DNA from: a virus
Virus record (IMG/VR): IMGVR_UViG_3300017991_004311
Coordinates: 34,937-98,936 of that record
Length of the DNA: 64,000 bases
Strand: one strand, 5' to 3'
The notes under the pieces are model-generated. The model was not told the DNA's origin. It was given only the letters and a program-made list of their open reading frames with translations, and made no database searches. Every line of letters begins with the position of its first letter. Position 1 is the stretch's first letter. The translations under genes were made by a program, and so were the position numbers. Below are positions 50,959 through 59,462 of this stretch, in pieces.

Positions 50959-51515
50959 AAGAATACCTGAACGAGCTCATCGGAGCCATCGGAAGGTTCC
51001 CCCGGGACGAGATAAGGAGGCTGGCGCAGCGCGCCGTCTACTCGTCGACCGTCTACATCGCGGGCAACGGGGGTTCGGCGGCGACCGCGAACCATTTCGC
51101 CGTGGACCTGATGAAGTCGGCGCAGGTCCGGGCGGTCAGCCTGTGCGCGAACCCGGCGCTGATAACGGCGCTGGGGAACGACATCGGGTTCGCCTACGTG
51201 TTCAGCGAGATGGCGCGCTACCACGGCATGGGTTCGGACGACACCCTGGTCATCATCAGCGTGTCCGGGGACTCGATCGACCTGGTGAACCTGGCGAAGG
51301 AATGCCGGCGCCCGAAGGAGACCCTGCGCGGGGACGACCCCTACCCCGGCACGATCGCCTCGCTGCTCGGGAGGAGCGGCAGGGGATTGCTCGCGCCGTT
51401 GTCCGACACCGTGGTCGCGATCGAATCGGACGACTACGGCGTGTGCGAGGACATGCACAGCATCTGCTGCCACCTCATCGCAAGGGAGGCGGAGGCGATC
51501 CGTGCCCAACAATAA
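50955..51515 (+). CDS. gmhA: Phosphoheptose (sedoheptulose-7-P) isomerase
   Basis: A 186-aa SIS-domain protein: VYIAGNGGSAATANHFAVDL, AQVRAVSLCANPALITALGN, TLVIISVSGDSIDLVNLAKE and CEDMHSICCHLIAREA. These match GmhA, which converts sedoheptulose-7-phosphate to D-glycero-D-manno-heptose-7-phosphate. ATGA overlap with rmlC; the GmhB gene follows by overlap. Confidence 0.88.
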   Translation: MKEYLNELIGAIGRFPRDEIRRLAQRAVYSSTVYIAGNGGSAATANHFAVDLMKSAQVRAVSLCANPALITALGNDIGFAYVFSEMARYHGMGSDDTLVIISVSGDSIDLVNLAKECRRPKETLRGDDPYPGTIASLLGRSGRGLLAPLSDTVVAIESDDYGVCEDMHSICCHLIAREAEAIRAQQ

Positions 51516-52047
51516 GGCGGTGTTCCTGGACCGGGACGGGGTCATCTGCCCGGTGCGCGGGGCGAAGTTCCAGGACAGGCCGCAACCCGACAAGTACCTC
51601 CTGGACCCGGACGACTTCGAGCTGCTCCCCGGGGTCGCGGACGCGATGCGCGCGCTCAAGCGGGAGGGGTACCTCGTCATCGTGGTCACGAACCAGCTGG
51701 CCCCGTACCTCGGCATCGCCACCAGGGAACAGGTGGACGCGGTGAACCGCCACATGGTCACGGAGCTGGCGAAACGGGGGGCCACGATCGACGACGTGTT
51801 CTGCTGCTGCGACCTCAGCCACCGGAGGAAGCCGAGCCCGGGCATGCTGGTGGAGGCGATGGTGAAATGGGATATCGACCCGGCGCGGTCCTACGTGGTC
51901 GGGGACTCGACATGGGACCTGCAGGCGGCGGAGGCGGTCGGACTCTGCCCCGTCCTGGTCACCAGTCCGCTCAGTCCGCTCGTGGCAGAGAGCCTGCATA
52001 GGGTGGCACCCCGGCTGCTCCGGGGGGAACGGCCTCCGGTGTACTGA
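51502..52047 (+). CDS. gmhB: D-glycero-D-manno-heptose-1,7-bisphosphate 7-phosphatase
   Basis: A 181-aa HAD enzyme: AVFLDRDGVICPVRG (nucleophile Asp and general acid), VIVVTNQLAPYLGIATREQV, DVFCCCDLSHRRKPSPGMLV and YVVGDSTWDLQAAEAVG. It follows the GmhB pattern, with the zinc-loop residues partly kept (CCC and H). GTG start inside gmhA. It completes the four-step GDP-heptose pathway with gmhA, hddA and hddC. Confidence 0.85.
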   Translation: MPNNKAVFLDRDGVICPVRGAKFQDRPQPDKYLLDPDDFELLPGVADAMRALKREGYLVIVVTNQLAPYLGIATREQVDAVNRHMVTELAKRGATIDDVFCCCDLSHRRKPSPGMLVEAMVKWDIDPARSYVVGDSTWDLQAAEAVGLCPVLVTSPLSPLVAESLHRVAPRLLRGERPPVY

Positions 52048-52057
52048 TGGGATCGCG

Positions 52058-52254
52058 CCTGTGGATAACCTGTAACCTAGCGTTACACCTTATCCACAGG
52101 CTTAGGGAAGCTCATTTTCCCTCAGAATAGACGTAAGGTAGGATTGAAGCGGATTTACATTGTTTTAGCAAGAAATAAATTGATTGAAGTCTAAAGGCTG
52201 CCTGTGGATAACTTGTGGATAACATGTAACGCTAGGTTACACCTTATCCACAGG
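52058..52254. repeat. DnaA-box/palindrome module, copy B (inverted relative to copy A)
   Basis: Element 4 (52058-52100; core TGTAACCTAGCGTTACA) and element 5 (52201-52254; core TGTAACGCTAGGTTACA with two left boxes and one right box) enclose 100 bp. The reverse complement of this module aligns end to end with 15888-16084, including the spacer. It fills most of the gap between gmhB and the epimerase gene. Confidence 0.87.
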
Positions 52255-52286
52255 GGCAAAAAATTCATTTACGATTGGAGGACCGG

Positions 52287-53339
52287 ATGAAGATTCTCAT
52301 CACGGGGGGGTGCGGCTTCGTGGGGAGCAACGTGGCACGCTACGCATTGGGGCGCGGCCACGAGGTGGTGGCGTTTGACAACCTCGTGCGGATCGGCTCC
52401 AGGAGCAACCTTGACGAGTTCAAGGCTGAAAATAATTTTCTCTTTATTGAAGGGGACGTGCGGGAACAGGCGGACTTCGAGGCTGCCCCTGAAGTCGATG
52501 CGGTGATCCACACCGCGGCGCAACCGGGCGTCCCGACATCGATGAGGAATCCGCGCTATGATTTCGAGGTGAATGCGCTCGGCACGTTCAATGTGCTGGA
52601 ATTCGCGCGGGAGCGGGGACTGTTGCCGTTGATATTTACGAGTACCAACAAGTGCTATTCCTGCGAAGTCAACGAGATCGGGGTGGAGATGGCCCAAAAC
52701 GGGCGAGTTTTCACCGGGGAGTACCGTGGGGGCATCCCCGAGGGGTTCCCCGTGGATTCGGCCGGGAAAGCGGCATATTCCCCCTACGGGTGCAGCAAGT
52801 ACACCGGTGATCGCTACTGCCAGGAATACTGGCACACCTACGAGGTGCCGACGGTCGTGAACCGGATGAGCTGCATCGCCGGCGAACGCCAGATGGGCGT
52901 GGAGGAGCAGGGATGGGTCGCGTGGTTCGCCTACGCCAAGATGTTCCACATCAACCTGAACATCTTCGGCGACGGGAAACAGACCCGCGACGTGCTCTAC
53001 GTGGGCGACCTGGCGAGGCTGTTCCTGGAGGAGTTGGAGCACATCGACCGGCACCGGGGGCAGGTCTACAACGTCGGCGGGGGTCCGGACAAGATGATAA
53101 GCCTCCAGGGCGTCATCGACCACCTGGTGGACCTGGAGGGATCGCTCTTTGACATCACGTACCACGAATGGCGGCAGGCGGACCATCTCGCCTACTACAC
53201 GGACATCACGAAAGTGAGCGAGTTCTGGCAACCGGAGATAGGCCCGATCGAGACGGTCGACCGCATCTGGGATTGGGCGGGGAGGAACCGTTCGCGCATC
53301 TGGAGAATGCTGAAGAAGACGCTGGGAGAAGGCGCATGA
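52287..53339 (+). CDS. CDP-paratose 2-epimerase-like SDR enzyme
   Basis: A 350-aa protein, ATG with GGAGGACC. KILITGGCGFVGSNVARYAL (NAD), DAVIHTAAQPGVPTSMRNPR, TSTNKCYSCEVNEIG (the T-x-N-K-V-Y site of this subgroup), PYGCSKYTGDRYCQEYW (Tyr-x3-Lys) and FGDGKQTRDVLYV. The STNK block points to CDP-tyvelose/paratose epimerases rather than UDP-galactose ones. Substrate not provable from sequence. Confidence 0.8.
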   Translation: MKILITGGCGFVGSNVARYALGRGHEVVAFDNLVRIGSRSNLDEFKAENNFLFIEGDVREQADFEAAPEVDAVIHTAAQPGVPTSMRNPRYDFEVNALGTFNVLEFARERGLLPLIFTSTNKCYSCEVNEIGVEMAQNGRVFTGEYRGGIPEGFPVDSAGKAAYSPYGCSKYTGDRYCQEYWHTYEVPTVVNRMSCIAGERQMGVEEQGWVAWFAYAKMFHINLNIFGDGKQTRDVLYVGDLARLFLEELEHIDRHRGQVYNVGGGPDKMISLQGVIDHLVDLEGSLFDITYHEWRQADHLAYYTDITKVSEFWQPEIGPIETVDRIWDWAGRNRSRIWRMLKKTLGEGA

Positions 53340-54223
53340 ACGAGACCGTGTTGCGTGTAGTCGGCCCCAACGGCAAACCCGGGGGGGAGGGGCTGTCCCT
53401 GGCATGGTACGAGCGCCCCGACGTGCAGGTGGTCCGGGATATCGGCACGCGCTGCTTCCCGCTCTCATCGGGCACGATGGACGAAGTGGTCCTCGATAAC
53501 GCGATCGACTACTTGGACGACTGGCCGCACCTTCTCAACGAATGCCACCGCGTGCTCAAACCGGAAGGGAAGGTGTCGGTGCGGGGATCGCTCGACACGG
53601 CGCTGTTCTCGGCGATGGCGAGGGCGACCGGGATGGAAAAGGCCGCACTCGGCCTGCGCTGCGCGTTCGAGGAGACGAACGAATGGGGACTCGCCCTGCG
53701 GTCCGAAAGCGAGCGCTCCGGTGGAGCCCGCCCGCTCCTGACGAGACCGGGTATCGCGCTCCACAACGGGCACCCGAGCTGCGTCCGGGTGGAGCTGGGA
53801 TGCGGGTCGAGGAAGCGCGGCGTCCCGGGACCGTTCATCGGCGTCGACCGCCATGAATATCCCGGGGTCGACGAGGTGGCCGACATCGAGCGGGGGCTCC
53901 CGTTCCATGACGGTTCGGTCGATTTCGTCTTCGCCTCGCACCTGATGGAGCATATCGGCGACCTCATCTTCGCGATGGAGGAGATATGGCGGGTGCTGCG
54001 GAACCGAGGGATTTTTGAAATGATTAATCCTTGGTGGAATTCTATGTATGCTTTTGTAAACCCTGATCATAAACGCGTTTTACACAACGATTTGTGGAGT
54101 TATTGGTCAAGTCAAGGAAATATAATGGACAAAGAAGCATACGGAATAAAAGCTCGCTTCGATGTTGTAAGCAATTCGCATATGGGAGATGGAAATTTTG
54201 TTACTTTAGAAGCAGAAAAATAA
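53336..54223 (+). CDS. Double-domain SAM methyltransferase with foreign AT-rich 3' end
   Basis: A 295-aa protein, ATGA overlap. Residues 1-95 resemble the second half of a methyltransferase (MDEVVLDNAIDYLDDWPHLL, HRVLKPEGKVSVRGSL); residues ~150-295 are a complete class I domain (VELGCGSRKRG, FIGVDRHEYPGVDEVADIER, ASHLMEHIGDLI). From about 54008 base composition falls sharply to AT-rich for the last ~70 codons, continuing into the HNH gene downstream. The gene's end seems to have been replaced together with that insertion. Confidence 0.78.
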   Translation: MNETVLRVVGPNGKPGGEGLSLAWYERPDVQVVRDIGTRCFPLSSGTMDEVVLDNAIDYLDDWPHLLNECHRVLKPEGKVSVRGSLDTALFSAMARATGMEKAALGLRCAFEETNEWGLALRSESERSGGARPLLTRPGIALHNGHPSCVRVELGCGSRKRGVPGPFIGVDRHEYPGVDEVADIERGLPFHDGSVDFVFASHLMEHIGDLIFAMEEIWRVLRNRGIFEMINPWWNSMYAFVNPDHKRVLHNDLWSYWSSQGNIMDKEAYGIKARFDVVSNSHMGDGNFVTLEAEK

Positions 54224-54242
54224 ATACAAAGGAACCGTTATT

Positions 54243-54998
54243 TTGACTTTCTCTGGAGAAAAAAATCCATTTTTTGGGCACAAACACACAGAAGAACAAA
54301 AGAAGCGGTGGAGTATAATGCGAACTGGAGTTAAACTTTCAGAGCAAACAAGAAAAAATATGAGTAAAGCTCAACAAGCACGGAAAAAGAAATTTGGTTA
54401 TATGCATTCAAAGGAGACTAGGAAGAAAATAAGCGAAGCACTTAAGGGGAAACGCTATAAGAGAAAACCTTTTTCAGAAGAACACAAACAAAGAATGAGC
54501 GAAGCGAAAAAGGGAATTCGTAATCCCATGTTTGGTAACTCCCATTCTGAAGAGGCAAGAAAAAAGATAAGGGAAGCTACAAAAGGCAAGAACAATCCAT
54601 TTTTTGGAAAGCGCCATAATATATTAACAAGAAAGAAAATGAGTCTCTCTGCTAAGGGAAAGCATGCCAATGAAAAAAATCCTAATTGGCACGGGGGAAT
54701 TACTCCGTTATATGGGAAAATAAGGGGAAACGACGAATATGATCAGTGGAGGAAAAAAGTCTTTACAAGAGACGGTTTTACTTGTCAACAATGTGGCAGT
54801 TCTAAGAGCGGCAGCCTTAATGCTCACCATATTAAACCTTTTTCTGAAATTATCACGTCCAATAAGATAACCACTTGTCAGCAAGCGATTGCCTGTAAAG
54901 AGCTTTGGAATATTGATAATGGAATAACTTTGTGTAAAACTTGTCACTTGAAAACGTACAGAACTATCACAGCGGGGAGGGACTGTTTACGACGATGA
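54243..54998 (+). CDS. HNH homing endonuclease with NUMOD3 repeats
   Basis: A 251-aa protein, TTG start. Residues 1-145 are repeated NUMOD3-type motifs (GEKNPFFGHKHTEE, RKKISEALKGK, EEHKQRMSEAKKGIRNPMFG, ARKKIREATKGKNNPFFG). Residues ~165-245 are HNH: RDGFTCQQCGSS, LNAHHIKPFSE, NGITLCKTCHLKTY. It is AT-rich and foreign in composition. It would cut an allele lacking it and spread by repair. It is free-standing, not inside an intron I can see. Confidence 0.9.
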   Translation: MTFSGEKNPFFGHKHTEEQKKRWSIMRTGVKLSEQTRKNMSKAQQARKKKFGYMHSKETRKKISEALKGKRYKRKPFSEEHKQRMSEAKKGIRNPMFGNSHSEEARKKIREATKGKNNPFFGKRHNILTRKKMSLSAKGKHANEKNPNWHGGITPLYGKIRGNDEYDQWRKKVFTRDGFTCQQCGSSKSGSLNAHHIKPFSEIITSNKITTCQQAIACKELWNIDNGITLCKTCHLKTYRTITAGRDCLRR

Positions 54999-55008
54999 TG
55001 GCGATGAA

Positions 55009-55638
55009 ATGACACTCAAAGATATGCCCGACATCGGGCTGACAGAAGAGGCGTTACGGAGAATACATGCGGCTGCGCTCCTGACCGAACTCGACATCTA
55101 CCATTTGTTCCAGTTCGCCCGCGAGATCCCCGAGGGCGGGACCTACCTTGAGCTAGGGGCCTATGCCGGGGGAGCGGTCATGTGCGTCGGGGAGGCGGCG
55201 AGGGCGGTGGAACGGCACGTCACCCTGATCGCGGTTGACCTGAACTTCGGCCTCGGATTCAGCGGCAATACTGGCGGCCTCCCGGTGAGAGTGATAGAGG
55301 GGAGGATCGGCGACAGGGACACGGTCAACAGGATCGACGGCGTTTCGGTTGACCTCATCTTCAACGATGCGGACCAACCGTACGGCGATCTGTGCCGTGA
55401 CATCGCTCTCTATTGGGGCAAGCTGAAGCCGGGAGGGGTGCTGCTCGGACATGATTATTGGAACGGGACCGACCGTGGGTTCATGGACACGAAGCGGGCG
55501 GTCGACGATGTGTTCGGGGAGCTGGCGACGGTGATGGAGGGGAACACCACGATGTGGATGGTGGGGAAGACGGACGAGACCGACACCATTGTCAGGAAAC
55601 TGGCGAAGGAGATCGAGGGGGAGCGGCGTGCAGAATAA
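55009..55638 (+). CDS. SAM-dependent methyltransferase
   Basis: A 209-aa protein: GGTYLELGAYAGGAVMCVGE (motif I), TLIAVDLNFGLGFSG, DLIFNDADQPYGDLCRDIAL and KLKPGGVLLGHDYWNG. It follows the Methyltransf_24 pattern seen in glycan clusters. GC-rich composition returns here, so the foreign tract ends around 55000. Its 3' end overlaps the next glycosyltransferase. Confidence 0.8.
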   Translation: MTLKDMPDIGLTEEALRRIHAAALLTELDIYHLFQFAREIPEGGTYLELGAYAGGAVMCVGEAARAVERHVTLIAVDLNFGLGFSGNTGGLPVRVIEGRIGDRDTVNRIDGVSVDLIFNDADQPYGDLCRDIALYWGKLKPGGVLLGHDYWNGTDRGFMDTKRAVDDVFGELATVMEGNTTMWMVGKTDETDTIVRKLAKEIEGERRAE

Positions 55639-56392
55639 GTTCCTGAGCGACACGGAGGAGCGCATCCCCTACCTGAGCGTGGGGGACTGTCCCCTGGCTT
55701 CGTTGGTGGTCCTGAGCTTCAACCGGCCGCAGTTCCTCCACCAGACCATTGCGAGCCTGAAACGGAACACGGAATATCCGCACGAGCTCATCGTGGTGGA
55801 TGATGGCTCCATGGACCCGGCGAACGTCGAGTTCCTGATGCGTCTGTATGGAGCAAAAGAGCTGAGCACGCTCGTCCTGAACGCGGGCAGGAACCAGGGC
55901 GTGGGCGCGAGCATCAACCGGGGATTCCACGCGGCCCACGGCAAGTGGCTCTTCAAGCTGGACTCGGACCTGGAGTACAGGCCGCAGTGGTTGGAGAAGG
56001 CAGTCGCGATCCTGGAGACCTTCCCGGAGATCGGGGTGCTGGGCCTGTTCCGCTACTGGCACGACCCGTGCGACTGGCGGAAGATGCTCATACGGCGCGA
56101 GGAGCGCGACGGGCTGGTGGTCCAGGTCGCGGAGGACCAGGTGGGTTCGACGATGGCGATGAGCCGGGAAACGTACGAGTCCCACGGTGACTTCATTGAG
56201 GGCTCCTATGCCTTCGGCGCCGACTACGAATACAAGATGGCGCTGAAGCGCGGGGGGCGTTGGATCGCCCTGCCCGACGAGGACCTGGTGGAGAACTTCG
56301 GCTTCGGGCTGACGACCACCTCGCTCCGGTGGAAGGGGGAGCCGGTCACGGTGTCGAAGGTGCCGCTCATATTCGGGAAGGGGATATCATGA
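55628..56392 (+). CDS. Glycosyltransferase family 2
   Basis: A 254-aa protein; GTG start preceded by GAGGGGGAG. ASLVVLSFNRPQFLHQTIAS, LIVVDDGSMDPANVEFL, GKWLFKLDSDLEYRPQWLEK (DSD) and GADYEYKMALKRGG. A standard GT-A glycosyltransferase of unknown specificity. The stop overlaps the next methyltransferase ATG. Confidence 0.86.
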   Translation: MQNKFLSDTEERIPYLSVGDCPLASLVVLSFNRPQFLHQTIASLKRNTEYPHELIVVDDGSMDPANVEFLMRLYGAKELSTLVLNAGRNQGVGASINRGFHAAHGKWLFKLDSDLEYRPQWLEKAVAILETFPEIGVLGLFRYWHDPCDWRKMLIRREERDGLVVQVAEDQVGSTMAMSRETYESHGDFIEGSYAFGADYEYKMALKRGGRWIALPDEDLVENFGFGLTTTSLRWKGEPVTVSKVPLIFGKGIS

Positions 56393-57048
56393 ACGTGCTC
56401 GACGAGGAACTGAGGACCTGGAAGATAGAGGACGAGGCGGGGCGCTGGGAGAAGCTGGAGCGCGAACGGGTGCGCTATCCCCGCATGCTCCGGGAGATGG
56501 GCGTGCCGCTCCTGCGCCTGGACAACAAGTCGGTCCTGGACGTGGGCTGCGGCCCGGTATCGGCGCTGGAGTTCCTGTCCCGCGCGGGGAGGAGGGCGGC
56601 GACCGACCCGCTGGCCGGGGAATACGCGGAGATATACCCGGAGCGCGACTCGTGCATCGAGTGGTACGACTGCCCGGCCGAGAAGCTGGAATTCGGCGAC
56701 GGCGAGTTCGACCTGGTCCTGTGCATGAACGCGCTGGACCACGTGGCGGAGCCCGTCACCGCGCTCGTCGAGATGAAGCGCGTGCTCAGGCCCGGGGGCT
56801 TCCTGGCGGTGCACTGCTGCGAGGACAACGCGAGGATCAACCCGCACCCGGCGCACCGGCACAACCTCACCCTGGGATGGCTCAAGGGGCTGGTGGACGA
56901 TAGCTTCGAGACCGTGGTGGAGCGCAGGGTCAGGTACGGGTGGGTCAAATGGCGCGGCAAGGTCGGCCAGCCTGCGTTCGCATGGTTGGGGAGGCTGACG
57001 ACGGGATACAAGGCATTGCCCGATAGTACGCAGGAAGGGAACGGATGA
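56389..57048 (+). CDS. SAM-dependent methyltransferase
   Basis: A 219-aa protein: KSVLDVGCGPVSALEFLSRA (motif I), ATDPLAGEYAEIYPER, DLVLCMNALDHVAEPVTAL and KRVLRPGGFLAVHCCEDN. A Methyltransf_11-like enzyme. ATGA overlap upstream and downstream. It is followed by an HNH endonuclease whose start overlaps its stop. Confidence 0.83.
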   Translation: MNVLDEELRTWKIEDEAGRWEKLERERVRYPRMLREMGVPLLRLDNKSVLDVGCGPVSALEFLSRAGRRAATDPLAGEYAEIYPERDSCIEWYDCPAEKLEFGDGEFDLVLCMNALDHVAEPVTALVEMKRVLRPGGFLAVHCCEDNARINPHPAHRHNLTLGWLKGLVDDSFETVVERRVRYGWVKWRGKVGQPAFAWLGRLTTGYKALPDSTQEGNG

Positions 57049-57863
57049 TGAAAGGCACGATGTCGATCACATGCGCCGAATGCGGGAAATTCTTCCGGGT
57101 CGCACCTTGGGAATTGAGGATAGGGAAGAAATACTGTTCTCTTAAATGTAGGTCGGCCGCAAGAGGAAGATGGCCCGAAGAAGAGTTGGTTATTCTCAGG
57201 GAACATTTCCCGCACGCTTCCAAGAAAGAGATGATGGCGCTACTCCCGCATCGGACCTATGATCGGATTCAGAAAAACGCGAAGGCGATGGGGCTGGAAA
57301 AGACGTGGGAAGCGAAACACAAATCACTTTCTGATAGACTGGTATGGAACAAGGGGAAAGGTGGATACCATGTGAGTCCGGCGAAGCCCGATGACGCGAG
57401 ACGTTATCATGTCCCTTGGAATAAGGGCAAGACGAAGGAGACGGATAAGAGAATAAAGGCAGTAGCGAAAGCTAGAGAAGGGGGAAGGAATCCAGTTCAT
57501 AAACCTGGGGTGAAAGAAAAGATATCTAAATCGCTTATGGGAAGATACGGAGGAGAGAAAAACCCGGCATATATAGACGGGAGAAACTCGATTCCGTACA
57601 CCCCGGAATTCAGGAAGGTACGGGATAGGATAAGAGCGCGCGACGGGTATAAGTGTCAGCTGTGTGGAGTTCCTGAGCGGGAATGTAAGCGGAAGCTTGA
57701 CGTGCACCATATCGACGACGATAAGTCGAACAATGCCATGGGCAATCTCGTGAGTCTATGTATGATGTGTCATTTGCACACGAGATATGATCGTGAGTTC
57801 TATCGGATGGTATTGACATCAATGATGCGTGAAAAGGAGAAAGTGAGTGGACCAAAACGCTAA
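57045..57863 (+). CDS. HNH homing endonuclease with N-terminal zinc finger
   Basis: About 271 aa. The N-terminal CAECGKFFRVAPWELRIG / KYCSLKC is a four-Cys finger, then a helix-turn-helix-like part (KEMMALLPHRTYDRIQKNAK), NUMOD-like WNKGK repeats, and a C-terminal HNH: RDGYKCQLCGVPE, LDVHHIDDDKSNN, NLVSLCMMCH. It is less GC-rich than neighbours. It sits just before a glycosyltransferase with a broken start, suggesting insertion damage. Confidence 0.88.
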   Translation: MMKGTMSITCAECGKFFRVAPWELRIGKKYCSLKCRSAARGRWPEEELVILREHFPHASKKEMMALLPHRTYDRIQKNAKAMGLEKTWEAKHKSLSDRLVWNKGKGGYHVSPAKPDDARRYHVPWNKGKTKETDKRIKAVAKAREGGRNPVHKPGVKEKISKSLMGRYGGEKNPAYIDGRNSIPYTPEFRKVRDRIRARDGYKCQLCGVPERECKRKLDVHHIDDDKSNNAMGNLVSLCMMCHLHTRYDREFYRMVLTSMMREKEKVSGPKR

Positions 57864-57900
57864 CAGAGGAGGTGCAGCGGCCAGGAGCGAGAAGGGTTCA

Positions 57901-59041
57901 ATGCGAATCTTACTCGTTTCACCTGGCCACTGAGCCCGGGATATCAACTGTCGATGTATATCACGGCCTCGGCAACGCCCTGGCCAAGAAGCTCGGTCAG
58001 GCCAATGTGTTGCCGTTCGACCTGAAACCGATTCTTAAATTCTACCGGACGGCGGTCAAGAAGATGATCGAGGGGACGGCGAAGCGGGTGGACATCAACG
58101 ACGTCTACAACAGCGCCTGCAAATCGCTCATCGTGAACGTGCTGCAGACCATGCCCGACCTCATCATCTACATCACGGGCCAGTACATACCGCAGTGGGT
58201 CCCGGCGATGATCCGCGACCGCCTCCACATCAAGCAGGCGGTCTGGTTCACCGAGAGCCCCTACCAGGTGGCCCTGGAGGCGAGGATGGCGCCGCTGTTC
58301 GATTACGTGTTCACCTGCGACAAAGCATGTGAGAGGATCTACCGGGGATTCAACCCGAACACATGGTACCTGCCGACCGCCTACGATTCCCTTTATGAGT
58401 GGGAAGTGACGGACGAACTCAAGCGGTGGGAGAGGATCATCTACACGCCCGACCTCTTCTTCGTCGGCTCCGAGGTTCCGGGGAGGCTCGACTTCCTGCG
58501 GGAATTGGTGAGCCACCTGAAGGGGCAACGGCTGCGGTTCCGCATGTTCGGCGTGTTCCCGAGTATCGAGGAGGGCAAGTGCCCGGAACTGGAGCCGTTC
58601 TACACGCCGAGGGTGCTGACGAAGTTCGATGTCATCAAGTACTACCGGTGGGCGAAGATCGTCCTGAACCATTTCAGGATCAATGAGAGCAAGAGTTTCT
58701 ACCGTGACGCGAAGACGGGGCAAGTGGTTCGCGACCCGGAGGGTAAGGTGATGGTGAGGACCATCGAGCCCTACTCGCTGAGTCCGAGGGTGTATGAGGC
58801 GCTGGCGGCGGGCGGGTTCCTGCTGACGCAGAAGAGGACCGAGATCGGCGACCTCTTCGTGCCGGGGCAGGACCTGGTGACGTACGATGACGCCGCCGAC
58901 TGCGCGAGGATGGTACGGGAGTGGCTCCCGAAGGAGAACGAGCGGCGGGAGATCGCCGACTCCGGGAGGCACAAGGTCGAGCAGGGCCATGACTACCTTG
59001 ACAGGGCGGCCCGGCTGCTCGACGCGATTCACTTCATGTAG
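57901..59041 (+). CDS. CgeB-like glycosyltransferase with a frameshift at codon 10
   Basis: ATG 57901 (GAGAAGGG before it) reads MRILLVSPGH and then meets TGA (57931-57933). One base further the other frame continues EPGISTVDVYHGLGNALAKK to 59041. The joined sequence is what a CgeB/DUF3880-type glycosyltransferase should begin with (ILLVSPGH, then a helix). The body has VLNHFRINESKSFYRD and SPRVYEALAAGGFLLTQKRT, the donor-site pattern of this group. Either a +1 frameshift, a mutation, or a sequencing error; an alternative GTG at 57872 exists in the long frame. Confidence 0.75.
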
Positions 59042-59059
59042 GCCAGGAGGTGAAACGGC

Positions 59060-59452
59060 TTGGCTAAGATTCACGGAAAAGGGGGGTACGCGATCATCGA
59101 GGGGCTCGGTATCATCACGCAACTCCACGGGTGGTCGCTTAACTTCAACCGGGACACGAGCCCGACCCCCCAGCAAGGGTACGAGTGGGTCGACTCCATC
59201 CGCGGCCAGGGACACTGGGGCGGGGCGCTGTCGATCTACTACGACGGGGCCAACCTCGGGAACCTGTACGACATTGTGAACAGCACCACGGAGAAGGACG
59301 TCTATCTCTACCCGCAGAAGAGCGACACCACGAAGTATTTCTACGGTGACGCGTGGGCGGACGTCGATTTCAGCGTCCCGGTGGACGGTCCCGAGGACAT
59401 CTCGGTCACCCTGACGGGAACGGGCCAGCTGCTCGAAGAGGGCGTAGAGTAG
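59060..59452 (+). CDS. Major tail (tube) protein-like
   Basis: A 130-aa protein, TTG after GGAGGTGAAACGGC. Beta-rich GYAIIEGLGIITQLHGWSLN, WGGALSIYYDGANLGNLYDI, YFYGDAWADVDFSVPVDGPE and ISVTLTGTGQLLEEG. The end pattern and the place before a chaperone and tape measure fit a small tail tube protein. It is followed by a hairpin. Confidence 0.7.
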   Translation: MAKIHGKGGYAIIEGLGIITQLHGWSLNFNRDTSPTPQQGYEWVDSIRGQGHWGGALSIYYDGANLGNLYDIVNSTTEKDVYLYPQKSDTTKYFYGDAWADVDFSVPVDGPEDISVTLTGTGQLLEEGVE

Positions 59453-59462
59453 CGATGAACTA

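Noticed and set aside
57925-57940. RF2-style programmed +1 frameshift at CAC TGA
   Set aside because: The codon before the stop is not a known slippery one and no internal Shine-Dalgarno sits at the needed distance; mutation or sequencing error is simpler, so I list it only as a broken start.
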